Assembly: GCA_947258375.1 (NCBI GenBank)
Contig: CAMYIJ010000020.1
Span: 44,838 to 108,837 of the forward strand
Reading direction: 5' to 3'
Origin: an uncultured Acidimicrobiaceae bacterium
Lineage (GTDB): Bacteria; Actinomycetota; Acidimicrobiia; Spongiisociales; UBA5794
DNA length: 64,000 nt
The notes below the pieces were generated by a model that saw only the letters and a program-made list of their open reading frames with translations, ran no database searches and had not been told where the DNA came from. Below, in pieces: positions 54,522-62,582 of this stretch. The translations under genes were made by a program, and so were the position numbers. Numbering within the stretch: the stretch's first letter is position 1; every line of letters starts with the position of its first letter.

Positions 54522-54558
54522 CTCTCTGTACTCTAAACACTCGAAATGGGGGAACACA

Positions 54559-55206
54559 ATGCTGCCGAGCACGACACGAGCCGGATGGGCTCGACCCGTG
54601 ACGACAAGCATCCTCTCGGTCCTGGCGATGATCGTTGCCGGCGCCTGCTCAGGTGGAGACCCGGCGCCGACCGCTACCGAACCGTCGGAGCGCGCGACAC
54701 CAGCGGCAGAAGCGCCTGCCGGGGGCACGCTAGAGCTCCCGGTGCGTGAAGGACCGCGCCGCCAGACCACGGGGAGCGTCCCCCACGTCCAGCTCAACAC
54801 CGAACCGGTCCCGGCCGTCGACGCGGAACTGCGACGCCGCGCCTTTCAGCTACCTGGAGTGGAGAACCTCGCGTCCGATCGCTCACTCCCCGGTGCCCGC
54901 GGCCTCGCACTCTCCGCCGGCCTCGACCTCGCCCGCGCGGACGTCATCGCGGGTAGCAGCGAGTTCGCCCACATCCACCCCGACGGCAGCCTCCACGTGT
55001 GGCTCGCGGTCGACTCCGCGATCGAGGTGAGCGACAAGAAGTGGGGAGAACTCCACCCGTGGGTCGAGCGCGACGGTTTCTGGGACGGCGTCGTCATGGT
55101 CTACACCCCCGAGACACTCGCCGAACTCGAGGTCACCATCGAGATCCTCGTCGATGCCTACAACTTCGTCACCGGAGCCAGCCTCGAACCAACCGACATC
55201 TCCTAG
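54559..55206 (+). CDS. Lipoprotein with luciferase-family (DUF5519-like) domain
   Basis: 215 residues from ATG 54559. Lipobox MIVAGAC (Cys30), then a low-complexity Ala/Pro linker. The C-terminal 110 residues carry SEFAHIHPDGSLHVWLAVDS, KKWGELHPWV and FWDGVVMVYTPE, which match the family annotated as luciferase-family/DUF5519. The role of these proteins is unclear. It is anchored outside the membrane and convergent with the radical SAM selenoprotein gene, and is likely controlled by the divergent TetR gene. Confidence 0.7.
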   Translation: MLPSTTRAGWARPVTTSILSVLAMIVAGACSGGDPAPTATEPSERATPAAEAPAGGTLELPVREGPRRQTTGSVPHVQLNTEPVPAVDAELRRRAFQLPGVENLASDRSLPGARGLALSAGLDLARADVIAGSSEFAHIHPDGSLHVWLAVDSAIEVSDKKWGELHPWVERDGFWDGVVMVYTPETLAELEVTIEILVDAYNFVTGASLEPTDIS

Positions 55207-55234
55207 ATCTCTACGGCTGCGGGCCATCTGCACG

Positions 55235-56674
55235 TCACAAGAGAGCGAACTGCTCATCGGTGGGCTCAGCTCAGCAATACCAGGGCTCGGTCAGATAGGG
55301 CACCGTTGCTATGTCTCGCGCCTCTCGCATCGGTGGCGGAGCCTCATTGGTGCCAGCAGCTGATTGAGCCAACTCCCATATCTTCTCGAACATCTCGTGG
55401 CGCCCCGAGCCGGCCTTCTCCCCCACTTCCACGGCCGCCAGGATCTGACCGTGCAGCTCATCCAGGGCCGGATCGGGGTGGCGCCAGGGATAGGCGAGCT
55501 GGTTCTCATCGAACTCACCCACCAGCGCGGCAACATCAGGCAACTCGAGCAGCCGGGAGCCCGCCGGGATCAGCAGTCGAATCGCGTACTGGATCGGTGA
55601 GATCGCTCCAATCAGATCCAGCTCGGCGACATTGCTCAGGAATGCTGCATAGCCGGCGGCGGTGGTCCACGGGGTGAAGGGTAAAAAGGTGGGATTGAGC
55701 GCCAGCCCGACAGAGCGAAGCCGGTCGATTGCGGCCGCCACGTCTGCCCCGGTGTGGCCCTTGGCGAGGCTGCTCAACACGGTGTCGTCAAAGGACTCGA
55801 TGGCGCTGGTCACCAGGATGCAGCCGGTCTCGACCAACACCGGCAGGAGGTCGGCGTTGCCCAGCAGGTGCTCCACCTTGATCGTCACGTCGTAGGTGAG
55901 GGCGGGGAACTCGTCGTGGAGGCGCCGTATCAGCCGGGTGGCGTGGGCCGGGCCGTTGAAGAAATCAGGGTCGCCGAACGTCACATGCTGGGCGCCGGCG
56001 GCGACCTGGGCTCCGATGTCGGCCAGCACCACATCGGCGGGAACGATCCGGAATGTGCCGTCGTATACCGGGACGATCGGGCAGTGGCGGCACAGGTGCT
56101 TACATCCGCGCGAAGCCTCTGTGTAGCCGGTTACCCGGGTGGTGGCGGGATCGACCTGGAGCCGGGCGTAGCGGTCGAGCCCCGGGAGACCGGCCCGGTC
56201 CGGTGCCCGGAACCTTTGCCTTGCCAGGGAGATCGCCGGAAGGGCCGGGGACTCGGCTCCGGCCACGATGCTCTTCCAGAACTCGACCAGGCCCTCCTCG
56301 AACTCACCTCCCAGAATGACTTCGGCGCCCAACGATCGGAGCCGGGCTGCGTTGAGCGGGGCATACAAGCCGAAGAAGGCGATCCGGGCATCCGGGTTCA
56401 CCGACCTCACCTTCTCGAGCACGGGTTCTGCGAGCCGCGTTGCGGTGTGCATCGGCACGTAAAAGCCGACCATACGGGCAGACTCGATTGACCTCAGATC
56501 CAGAGCGTGAACGGCCAGGTCCTGGAGTTCTACCACCGCGCCTGTGTCGCGGAGCCAGGCCGCCGGCGATGCCAGGCCGAAGGGCTGCCGGCCCAGCTCG
56601 TAGGTCGAGATGAGCACGACATCGACAGCCCCGTTCGGGGCCAAACGGTGATGGTCGTCTATGGGATCAGCCAT
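55235..56674 (-). CDS. Radical SAM selenoprotein with CUAEP tail
   Basis: 479 residues with Sec at codon 468 (TGA at 55271-55273). Start ATG 56674; the frame upstream is open but not family-like. Residues 1-140 are a divergent cobalamin-binding-type domain. CxxxCxxC is Cys191, Cys195 and Cys198 in SRGCKHLCRHC. After this, VTFGDPDFFNGP and IKVEHLL are standard radical SAM strands. The C-terminus reads EPWYC-U-AEPTDEQFALL and stops at TGA 55235-55237. The CUAEP/CCAEP tail is, as I recall, the defining feature of a radical SAM (seleno)protein family, so the adjacent Cys-Sec pair is probably redox-active. A conventional call would end at 55271. Neighbours are an ABC exporter (divergent) and a lipoprotein (convergent). 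Confidence 0.87.
55236..55262 (-). promoter_or_regulatory. Candidate bacterial SECIS element of the CUAEP gene
   Basis: On the minus strand, after TGA and 15 bases, GAGC (55255-55252) and GCUC (55246-55243) flank the loop AGUUC. An outer CAC/GUG stem (55262-55260 with 55238-55236) closes a 4x4 internal loop. The loop starts 19 bases after the UGA and has G in its second place. The stem is short, so this is weaker than the redoxin element. Confidence 0.5.
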
Positions 56675-57018
56675 TGGGTCCGTTTCGTGGTCCGGCCCTC
56701 CGCTCCGTCGGACCCTTCGATTCCTGTCGCTCGTTGCTGTTTGCCACCGATGACCCTGACTCATCAGGCCGCTCAAACACCAACGCTCGATGCGGACACA
56801 GGCTACCGGCATGTCGCGTCCATCGAGACGGACCACTCGAGCGTCCAGTAGCGCAAGATCGAGCACGCCCCTCGTGGGGCGGGCCCGAAGCGTTCCCGCA
56901 TCCGCCGGGAGCTCGACTCTGCACAGAGCCGCCCTCCCGCGATAACAAATGCCTCCACGGTACGGTTGTGTCCTCTGTGCCCGTACCGCGCACGGGATCC
57001 CGCAGGAGGAGGCTCATC
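56675..57018. other. Divergent intergenic region without a recognisable gene
   Basis: 344 bases between the radical SAM selenoprotein and the ABC exporter. Open frames run through it on both strands but look like extensions of the two genes without family residues. No clear promoter boxes or dyads were found. The end has AGGAGGAGG at 57004-57012, the ribosome site of the exporter gene. Confidence 0.6.
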
Positions 57019-58920
57019 ATGAAAGGCGATAGAAACGGCACCGACCCTGAGGGCTTCAGCTGGCGAAGGGTGTGGGGCCTGTTCAGCGACCACCGCGGAC
57101 GCGTGGCGACGGTCCTGGCGCTAGTCCTGGTCGCAGCCGTCCTCGGGGTGATCAATCCGCTGCTTGTCCAGGTGGTGTTCGACGACGCGCTGTTCCCTGC
57201 CGGCGGCTCGGGGCCCGACATCGGCCTGCTCGCCACGCTGTCGGCGGCCATGTTGGCAATCACGTTCGTCGGAACGGGGCTCGGGGTCTGGCAGACCTTC
57301 GCGGCGAATCGGCTCGGTCAGGACGTATTGCGAGAACTGCGGAACCGCGTCTATCACCACCTGCAGTCGCTGTCGCTGTCCTTCTACGCATCAACGAGAA
57401 CCGGAGAGTTGCAGTCACGCATCACCAACGACGTGGGCGGTGCGCAGACCGCAGTCAGCACGACGCTGACGTCGATCCTCTCGAATTCGGTGACCTTCGT
57501 CGCGGCGGTCGTGGCCATGATCGTGCTGTCCTGGCAGCTCACGTTGCTGGCGCTGGTCACGGTTCCGCTGTTCGTGTGGGCGACCCGGACGGTGGGCCGC
57601 AAACGACGCGAGTTCACCGGACAGGCCCAGGCGGCAACGGCCACGATGAATGTGATCACGCAGGAGACCCTGACGGCCTCGGGATTCACGCTGGCACGGT
57701 TGTTCGGGCAGCAGGACCGGGAAATCAGCCGGTTCGAAGCAGCCAACGCAGAACTCGCCGACGTCACAACCCGCCAGCAAGTCATCGGTCAAGCGTTCTT
57801 CACGGTGGTCGGCGCCTTTCTCGGCGCAACCCCGATCATCGTCTACCTCGTGGTGGGCTTCCTCATCGACGGCGGGACCGGAATCTCGGCCGGGACCGTG
57901 GTTGCGTTCACGACACTGCAGACCCGGGTCTTCTTCCCCGTCGCCCGATTACTCGAGACCTGGGTCGAGCTGCAGTCCTCGCAAGCGATGTTCGAACGCA
58001 TCTTCGCCTATCTCGATACCCAGCCCGACGTCGTCGAGGCATCGAATCCGATCTCGCTGACGCGGGAGGACTCCGCCGGCCGGCTTGCGTTCGAGCAAGT
58101 GCACTTCTCCTATCCGGGAGGCGCCGAGGCCACGACGGCGGCGCTGCAGGGGGTGTCGTTCGCGGCCCACCCAGGTGAGCTGATCGCCTTCGTGGGTCCG
58201 TCCGGTGCCGGCAAGTCGACGATCATCAACCTCGTCCCCCGCCTCTACGACCCCACTAAGGGTGCGGTCACCATCGACGGCATCGACCTGCGCCACCTCG
58301 GCTTCGAGTCGGTCGCCTCGCTGATCGGCGTCGTGACCCAGGAGGCCTATCTTTTTGCGGACACACTCCGGGCCAACATCGCGTACGGCATACCGGACGC
58401 CGGCGATGCCGAGATCGAGAAGGCGGCCCGGGCTGCTGCCATCCACGACCGCATCCTCGAGTTCGACGACGGCTACGACACCATGGTGGGAGAGCGTGGG
58501 TTCCGGCTGAGTGGCGGCGAGCGGCAACGCATCACTATCGCCCGCGTCCTGCTCCACGATCCCCGCATCCTCGTCCTCGATGAGGCCACCTCAGCGTTGG
58601 ACAGTGCCTCGGAACGCCAGATCCAAGCTGCGCTCGGTGAGCTGATCAGTGGCCGCACCACCCTGGCGGTGGCCCATCGTCTCTCCACGATCCAGGCCGC
58701 AGACACGATTCATGTCGTCGACAGCGGCCGCATTGTCGAGAGCGGGACCCACAGCACGTTGCTGGCAAACGATGGTCCCTACCGGCGGCTCTATGAGAGC
58801 CAGTACGGCGGAGGCCGCATCGAGACTCGCTGCGCCGACGGCGTGGTGTACACCGACGGCAACTACAAGCCCTTCAACGAAACCGACGAGACCACCAGGA
58901 TCGCCGCTCTGCGACGGTGA
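57019..58920 (+). CDS. ABC exporter, fused permease and ATPase
   Basis: 633 residues from ATG 57019. Residues 1-320 are a six-helix permease (DVLRELRNRVYHHLQSLSLS, TRTGELQSRITNDVGGAQTA). The ATPase has Walker A GPSGAGKST, Q-loop VVTQEAYLFADTLRANIAYG, signature LSGGERQR, Walker B ILVLDEATSALD and the switch His in VAHRLSTI. A half-transporter of the MsbA/LmrA type that works as a dimer. The C-terminal 40 residues (GRIETRCADGVVYTDGNYKP) are an added tail. The substrate may be linked to the divergent radical SAM product. Confidence 0.92.
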   Translation: MKGDRNGTDPEGFSWRRVWGLFSDHRGRVATVLALVLVAAVLGVINPLLVQVVFDDALFPAGGSGPDIGLLATLSAAMLAITFVGTGLGVWQTFAANRLGQDVLRELRNRVYHHLQSLSLSFYASTRTGELQSRITNDVGGAQTAVSTTLTSILSNSVTFVAAVVAMIVLSWQLTLLALVTVPLFVWATRTVGRKRREFTGQAQAATATMNVITQETLTASGFTLARLFGQQDREISRFEAANAELADVTTRQQVIGQAFFTVVGAFLGATPIIVYLVVGFLIDGGTGISAGTVVAFTTLQTRVFFPVARLLETWVELQSSQAMFERIFAYLDTQPDVVEASNPISLTREDSAGRLAFEQVHFSYPGGAEATTAALQGVSFAAHPGELIAFVGPSGAGKSTIINLVPRLYDPTKGAVTIDGIDLRHLGFESVASLIGVVTQEAYLFADTLRANIAYGIPDAGDAEIEKAARAAAIHDRILEFDDGYDTMVGERGFRLSGGERQRITIARVLLHDPRILVLDEATSALDSASERQIQAALGELISGRTTLAVAHRLSTIQAADTIHVVDSGRIVESGTHSTLLANDGPYRRLYESQYGGGRIETRCADGVVYTDGNYKPFNETDETTRIAALRR

Positions 58921-58952
58921 GCTTGAGACCGCTGCCGGTGTAGGTTGCCGCT

Positions 58953-59729
58953 ATGACTCACAAGATTGAGAATGCCATCGGCCTCTACATGGTGGGGATC
59001 AGGGACGGGAACCCCAGGGAGGCGGTGGCCAAGTACACCGGCGACCGATACACCCAGCACTCAACGGGGGTTCGTGACGGCGCGGATGGGTTCGTTGAGT
59101 TCTTCGAGGAGTTCATCCGGCGCAACCCCGTGAGGGACATCCAGATCGTTCGGACTCTTGAAGACGGCCGGTATCTGTTCGTGCACGCCTACCAGTCGCT
59201 CAACAATGGTGAGGCGGAATGGGTGACGCTCGACTTCTTCGACACCGACGACAACGACCGGATCATCGAGCACTGGGACGTGATCGCCGAATACTCGCAT
59301 TCCACGCCCTCGGGACATACGTCGGTGGACGGACCGACCGAGGTGACCGATCTCGACAGAACCGAGGACAACAAGACTCTCGTTCGTGGCCTCATCGAGG
59401 AGGTACTGATGGCCGGAGGGGATCCTCACAACATCGATCGGTACATCTCCTCCAGCCGGTACATCCAACACAATCGGGAGGTGGCCGACGGCATCGACCA
59501 CTTCGAACACCTCGCCCTCGACCCGAACCGGCCCCTGAACTACGACGAGATCGTCCTCCTGGTTGGACAGGGCAACTTCGTGGCCACCCTGTGCAGGGCC
59601 AACTGGAAAGGCGCTCCCTACGCTCAAGCCGACCTGTTCCGCATTGAAGACGGCTTGATCGTCGAACACTGGGATGCCGCCGAGCCCGTTGGACCCGAGA
59701 GCGACTGGGTCAACTCCGGTAAGTTCTGA
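58953..59729 (+). CDS. SnoaL-like protein with two NTF2-like domains
   Basis: 258 residues. The first domain (about 1-125) contains VAKYTGDRYTQHSTGVRDGA, VRTLEDGRYLFVHAY and IIEHWDVIAEYS. The second (about 140-258) repeats the pattern with RYISSSRYIQHNREVADGID, VGQGNFVATLCRANWKGAPY and LIVEHWDAAEPVGP. The form YxQHNxxxxDG is typical of the predicted SnoaL-like aldol-condensation group. The gene starts 32 bases after the exporter stop and may be read with it. Confidence 0.8.
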   Translation: MTHKIENAIGLYMVGIRDGNPREAVAKYTGDRYTQHSTGVRDGADGFVEFFEEFIRRNPVRDIQIVRTLEDGRYLFVHAYQSLNNGEAEWVTLDFFDTDDNDRIIEHWDVIAEYSHSTPSGHTSVDGPTEVTDLDRTEDNKTLVRGLIEEVLMAGGDPHNIDRYISSSRYIQHNREVADGIDHFEHLALDPNRPLNYDEIVLLVGQGNFVATLCRANWKGAPYAQADLFRIEDGLIVEHWDAAEPVGPESDWVNSGKF

Positions 59730-59791
59730 CGTCTCGGACCTGCACGAGACAGCACCGCGGCGGTGAGGCTGGGCACTTAGCCGACCGCCAA

Positions 59792-59821
59792 GGCGGGCAC
59801 AGCCGCCCCGACGTGCCCGCC
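59792..59821. terminator. Hairpin between convergent genes
   Basis: GGCGGGCAC (59792-59800) and GTGCCCGCC (59813-59821) pair perfectly over 9 bp with a 12-base loop. It is placed between the plus-strand stop at 59729 and the minus-strand stop at 59836. No T-tract, as is common in GC-rich actinobacteria. Confidence 0.5.
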
Positions 59822-59835
59822 GGAGCCAGGGGCCG

Positions 59836-60771
59836 TCACGGTGCCTGACCCCGAGTGATTCTCTCAGCGGTTCGAGCCGTGAACCGGCAGAAGCGCTTGT
59901 CACCAAACAAGGCCACGTGCACGAGCGCAGTGTGCAACCAATACAAGAGGCGTCGGCGTTCGTAGCCCGGACGCAGGGCCTTGTGCTCGGTGTAGGCAGC
60001 GAAGAAGTCCTCACGTGGTGTGTTGAACACCTCGAGATAGGCAAGCTCGTACTCGACGTCCGCGAATTGCAGATCGGGGTCCAACAGGCCGGCCAGCCGC
60101 CAACGTCCATCCTCGAAACGCACCATCAGGTTCCCATCCCAAACGTCTCCATGTACGAGCGTCGGGCTACCGGAGTCACGGAGGGCCGGCCCGGCGAGAT
60201 CGATTGCGTCGTCTACCCGTGCAAGCACTTCGGGCGCCAGTCGCTCGCCCACCGCAGGGTGAGTGCGAGCCGCGACAAGGCGTGCCACGAAGCAGTCGGC
60301 CCATGTCCCCGCCGCGTCGTCCCCGTCGATGCCGCCCCATTTCGTGCCTTTGTGGTTGTGTAATTCGCCCAGCACGCCTGCGAGCTGCGCATCGATGTCA
60401 GCACGTTCGGTCGGCTCGAGGTCGAGACTCCCGAGTGGGACGCCCGGGACACGTTCGAGGAGCAGGAACGCGTACGGGATGATTCGAGCCGAGCTGTCCT
60501 GCAGGTAGACCTGTGGAACCGGGCAGGCGGTCTCGGCACGGAGGTACTCCAGCGCACGGGCTTCGGCGACGAACGAGTCCCGGTCGCTACCGTGTAGCTT
60601 GATGACCGCTCGGTGGGGTGCCCGGTCGAAGCTCAGTTGAAACACGGAATTGACGAGACCGCCCTCCAGTCGCGTCACATCTGAGCAAACAACCGGGCCG
60701 GCCAGCCACGCCTCGAGCACAAGTTCGGCCTGGGCGGCCGTCAGCTCCAGATCCGGCTGCAAGTCGATCAC
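59836..60771 (-). CDS. APH-family phosphotransferase
   Basis: 311 residues. The catalytic loop is TLVHGDVWDGNLMVRFEDGR with the canonical HGD-N arrangement, and the Mg Asp follows in LAGLLDPDLQFADVEYE. The N-lobe has HRAVIKLHGSDRDSFVAEA with the ATP-binding Lys. Compared with the other APH-like protein of this window (45560-46453) it keeps all catalytic residues. Fructosamine kinase-like proteins share this HGDxWxGN pattern, so a sugar-amine substrate is a possibility. Confidence 0.82.
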   Translation of the reverse strand: MIDLQPDLELTAAQAELVLEAWLAGPVVCSDVTRLEGGLVNSVFQLSFDRAPHRAVIKLHGSDRDSFVAEARALEYLRAETACPVPQVYLQDSSARIIPYAFLLLERVPGVPLGSLDLEPTERADIDAQLAGVLGELHNHKGTKWGGIDGDDAAGTWADCFVARLVAARTHPAVGERLAPEVLARVDDAIDLAGPALRDSGSPTLVHGDVWDGNLMVRFEDGRWRLAGLLDPDLQFADVEYELAYLEVFNTPREDFFAAYTEHKALRPGYERRRLLYWLHTALVHVALFGDKRFCRFTARTAERITRGQAP

Positions 60772-60998
60772 GTCTATTCACTGGTCGTAGGACGACGGCA
60801 AGGCTAGGTGAGTCGAGGCACTGTTGCCGCACGAGATGACGAGCGCGGCCACTCTGCGCATGTCCGCAACCTCGCCTTCGGTCCCCGACTCGGACGCGGG
60901 GTCCCGCAGGGGCTGTGAGCCGCGAGGATAAGGCTCGTACTGTGAAGCTGAATGAGACGGCCGTGGGGTGAATGCATCAAGGTGACAGGTCGGCCACG

Positions 60999-61544
60999 AT
61001 GAGTCATGAATCGCCGCCAAGTGCTCAGCGACTCAGTCCGCCGGTGACGATGACGCGGACAATCCGGTCACCGGCCGAGGAGATTTGGGCCACCATCTCG
61101 GCGCCGGGCAACCTGGAGTGGTGTCATCCGTTCTGCGCCGGCAACCGGGTCGTGACCTGGCCGGGACCCGACTCTGTGGACGAGATTCGGTATCTCAGTG
61201 GGTGGGTGTACGAACGTCGATTCGTCAACTGGTTCGATGGCGTTGGGTACGACCTCGAGATCGGCGGCGTTGGCGAGCCTCGGTCTTTCGTTTCGTGGCG
61301 GATCGCGCCTGTCGACGGCGCGACGAGCACGCTGACCATCACCGTGCATCCGCACCCGCTCGGCAGCCTGCCGGCGGTGATTCGATGGCTGCCGTACGCC
61401 GCCTGCGTGCGGCCTTTGTTGCGCCGCTACCTGTCGTCGGTCGTGCAAGGCGTCGAGTGGTACGTGACCAAGGGCGAGGCAGTCCCGCGTAACCAGTTCG
61501 GGCGACACCCGTGGTTCTCTGCGAAGCGCCCAGACCACGACTAG
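60999..61544 (+). CDS. SRPBCC-family (polyketide cyclase-like) protein
   Basis: 181 residues from ATG 60999; 60972 would add nine. The opening VTMTRTIRSPAEEIWATISA and GNLEWCHPFCAGNRVV is the usual START-like beginning. The rest gives a seven-stranded sheet with a long C-terminal helix (LLRRYLSSVVQGVEWYVTK). Ligand unknown. Another SRPBCC gene lies about 350 bases downstream. Confidence 0.72.
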   Translation: MSHESPPSAQRLSPPVTMTRTIRSPAEEIWATISAPGNLEWCHPFCAGNRVVTWPGPDSVDEIRYLSGWVYERRFVNWFDGVGYDLEIGGVGEPRSFVSWRIAPVDGATSTLTITVHPHPLGSLPAVIRWLPYAACVRPLLRRYLSSVVQGVEWYVTKGEAVPRNQFGRHPWFSAKRPDHD

Positions 61545-61675
61545 CCGAGAGCCATCGGTCGAAGTGGCCGCCGGGCACTACCGGTCGTGCGATGTCCCCA
61601 GGCGACCAACGCCGCCCGACGATGCTGGAGACGTGGCGCCACGACTTGCACCGCGCACTCGGTACTGTCCCTCTG

Positions 61676-61948
61676 ATGTGGGATCACTCGGAGTTCGACG
61701 ACGACGAGGATGACTGGGAGCCGCTGCGAAGTCGCCGGGCTCGTCCGATTCGTATCCTCGCGATTCTTGTTGTCATCGCAATGGTGTTGGCGCTCGTCAT
61801 TCCCGTGCTGCTGCGCTCTCTGCAGGAAGACGAGCCGGACGAGCCACGACCTGACGGTGTACAGGCCGCCGTCGTGGTAGAGCAGGAGAATCGTGAGCCG
61901 TCGTGGCCTGTCGGCCTCACCCGTAGCCTCGCTCCTGAGGCACAATGA
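61676..61948 (+). CDS. Single-pass membrane protein, 90 residues
   Basis: From ATG 61676 (ATG 61622 or 61511 would add residues with no clear pattern). An acidic N-terminus (WDHSEFDDDEDDWEPL) and a basic stretch lead into one membrane helix (ILAILVVIAMVLALVIPVLL), then an acidic tail. This is the layout of many small actinobacterial envelope proteins. It overlaps the start of the next SRPBCC gene by 56 bases. Confidence 0.5.
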   Translation: MWDHSEFDDDEDDWEPLRSRRARPIRILAILVVIAMVLALVIPVLLRSLQEDEPDEPRPDGVQAAVVVEQENREPSWPVGLTRSLAPEAQ

Positions 61949-62582
61949 GTCTGATTCGATCGTGATCGACTCCCCACCGGAGCCAATCTGGGAGTGGGTG
62001 AGCGATCTGGCGACGCACTACACGCAGTGGCATCCCGATCACGTATCGGCCGAGTGGGAACGAGGCGAACCCAATCGGGTCGGGTCGGTCATGCGAGCCG
62101 TCGAGGACCTGGGCGGCACCCGAGAGGTGCTCCGACTCGAGATGGTATCGATAGACCCTCCCCGCAGGTTCGAGTATCGGATACGGGGACCGATCTCGAT
62201 GCTGCTGCCACGTGGCGCCTTCGTCATTGCCCCACACAACGAGGGCTCCCGGTTCACCGCATCCATCTCGTACCGCTTCGGAGCTTTGACCGAACGTGCG
62301 ATGTGGCCGCGCTATCGACGCCGCTCAGACCTGGAGTTGCGCAGCAACTCCCAAGGAACGCCGAAGGCGTTCCCGTGGGCCCGGCAGGACAGCTTTCACA
62401 CCTCGAAGTGCCTAGTCAGCGAGCTGAGTAGGCACGCCGATCACCCGCCGAGCGTCGCCCACGAATGCCTTGCGCCGGCAACTCGTAGCTGTTGCCGCTA
62501 CAAAGCCATGCGCCGAGTCGGGATCAAGGCAACACGCAGCCTTCGTACTCGACGACATAGCCCATGGTCCACCCGAGAATGA
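61893..62582 (+). CDS. SRPBCC-like protein with a doubtful C-terminal tail
   Basis: 229 residues as an open frame from GTG 61893. Residues 20-145 look like an SRPBCC domain (IVIDSPPEPIWEWVSDLATH, then FTASISYRFGALTERAM). The last 80 residues (after about 62330) have unusual composition with many Arg, Ser and Cys and run into the antisense of the next gene. They also cover two hairpins. The native gene probably ended near 62340 or has lost its C-terminal helix through a frameshift. Confidence 0.5.
   Translation: MSRRGLSASPVASLLRHNESDSIVIDSPPEPIWEWVSDLATHYTQWHPDHVSAEWERGEPNRVGSVMRAVEDLGGTREVLRLEMVSIDPPRRFEYRIRGPISMLLPRGAFVIAPHNEGSRFTASISYRFGALTERAMWPRYRRRSDLELRSNSQGTPKAFPWARQDSFHTSKCLVSELSRHADHPPSVAHECLAPATRSCCRYKAMRRVGIKATRSLRTRRHSPWSTRE
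62336..62373. other. Two adjacent perfect hairpins in the SRPBCC tail
   Basis: GTTGC-GCA-GCAAC (62336-62348) and GGAACGCC-GAA-GGCGTTCC (62355-62373). Both stems are perfect. They fall exactly where the SRPBCC homology ends, suggesting a former 3' end or terminator. Confidence 0.5.
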
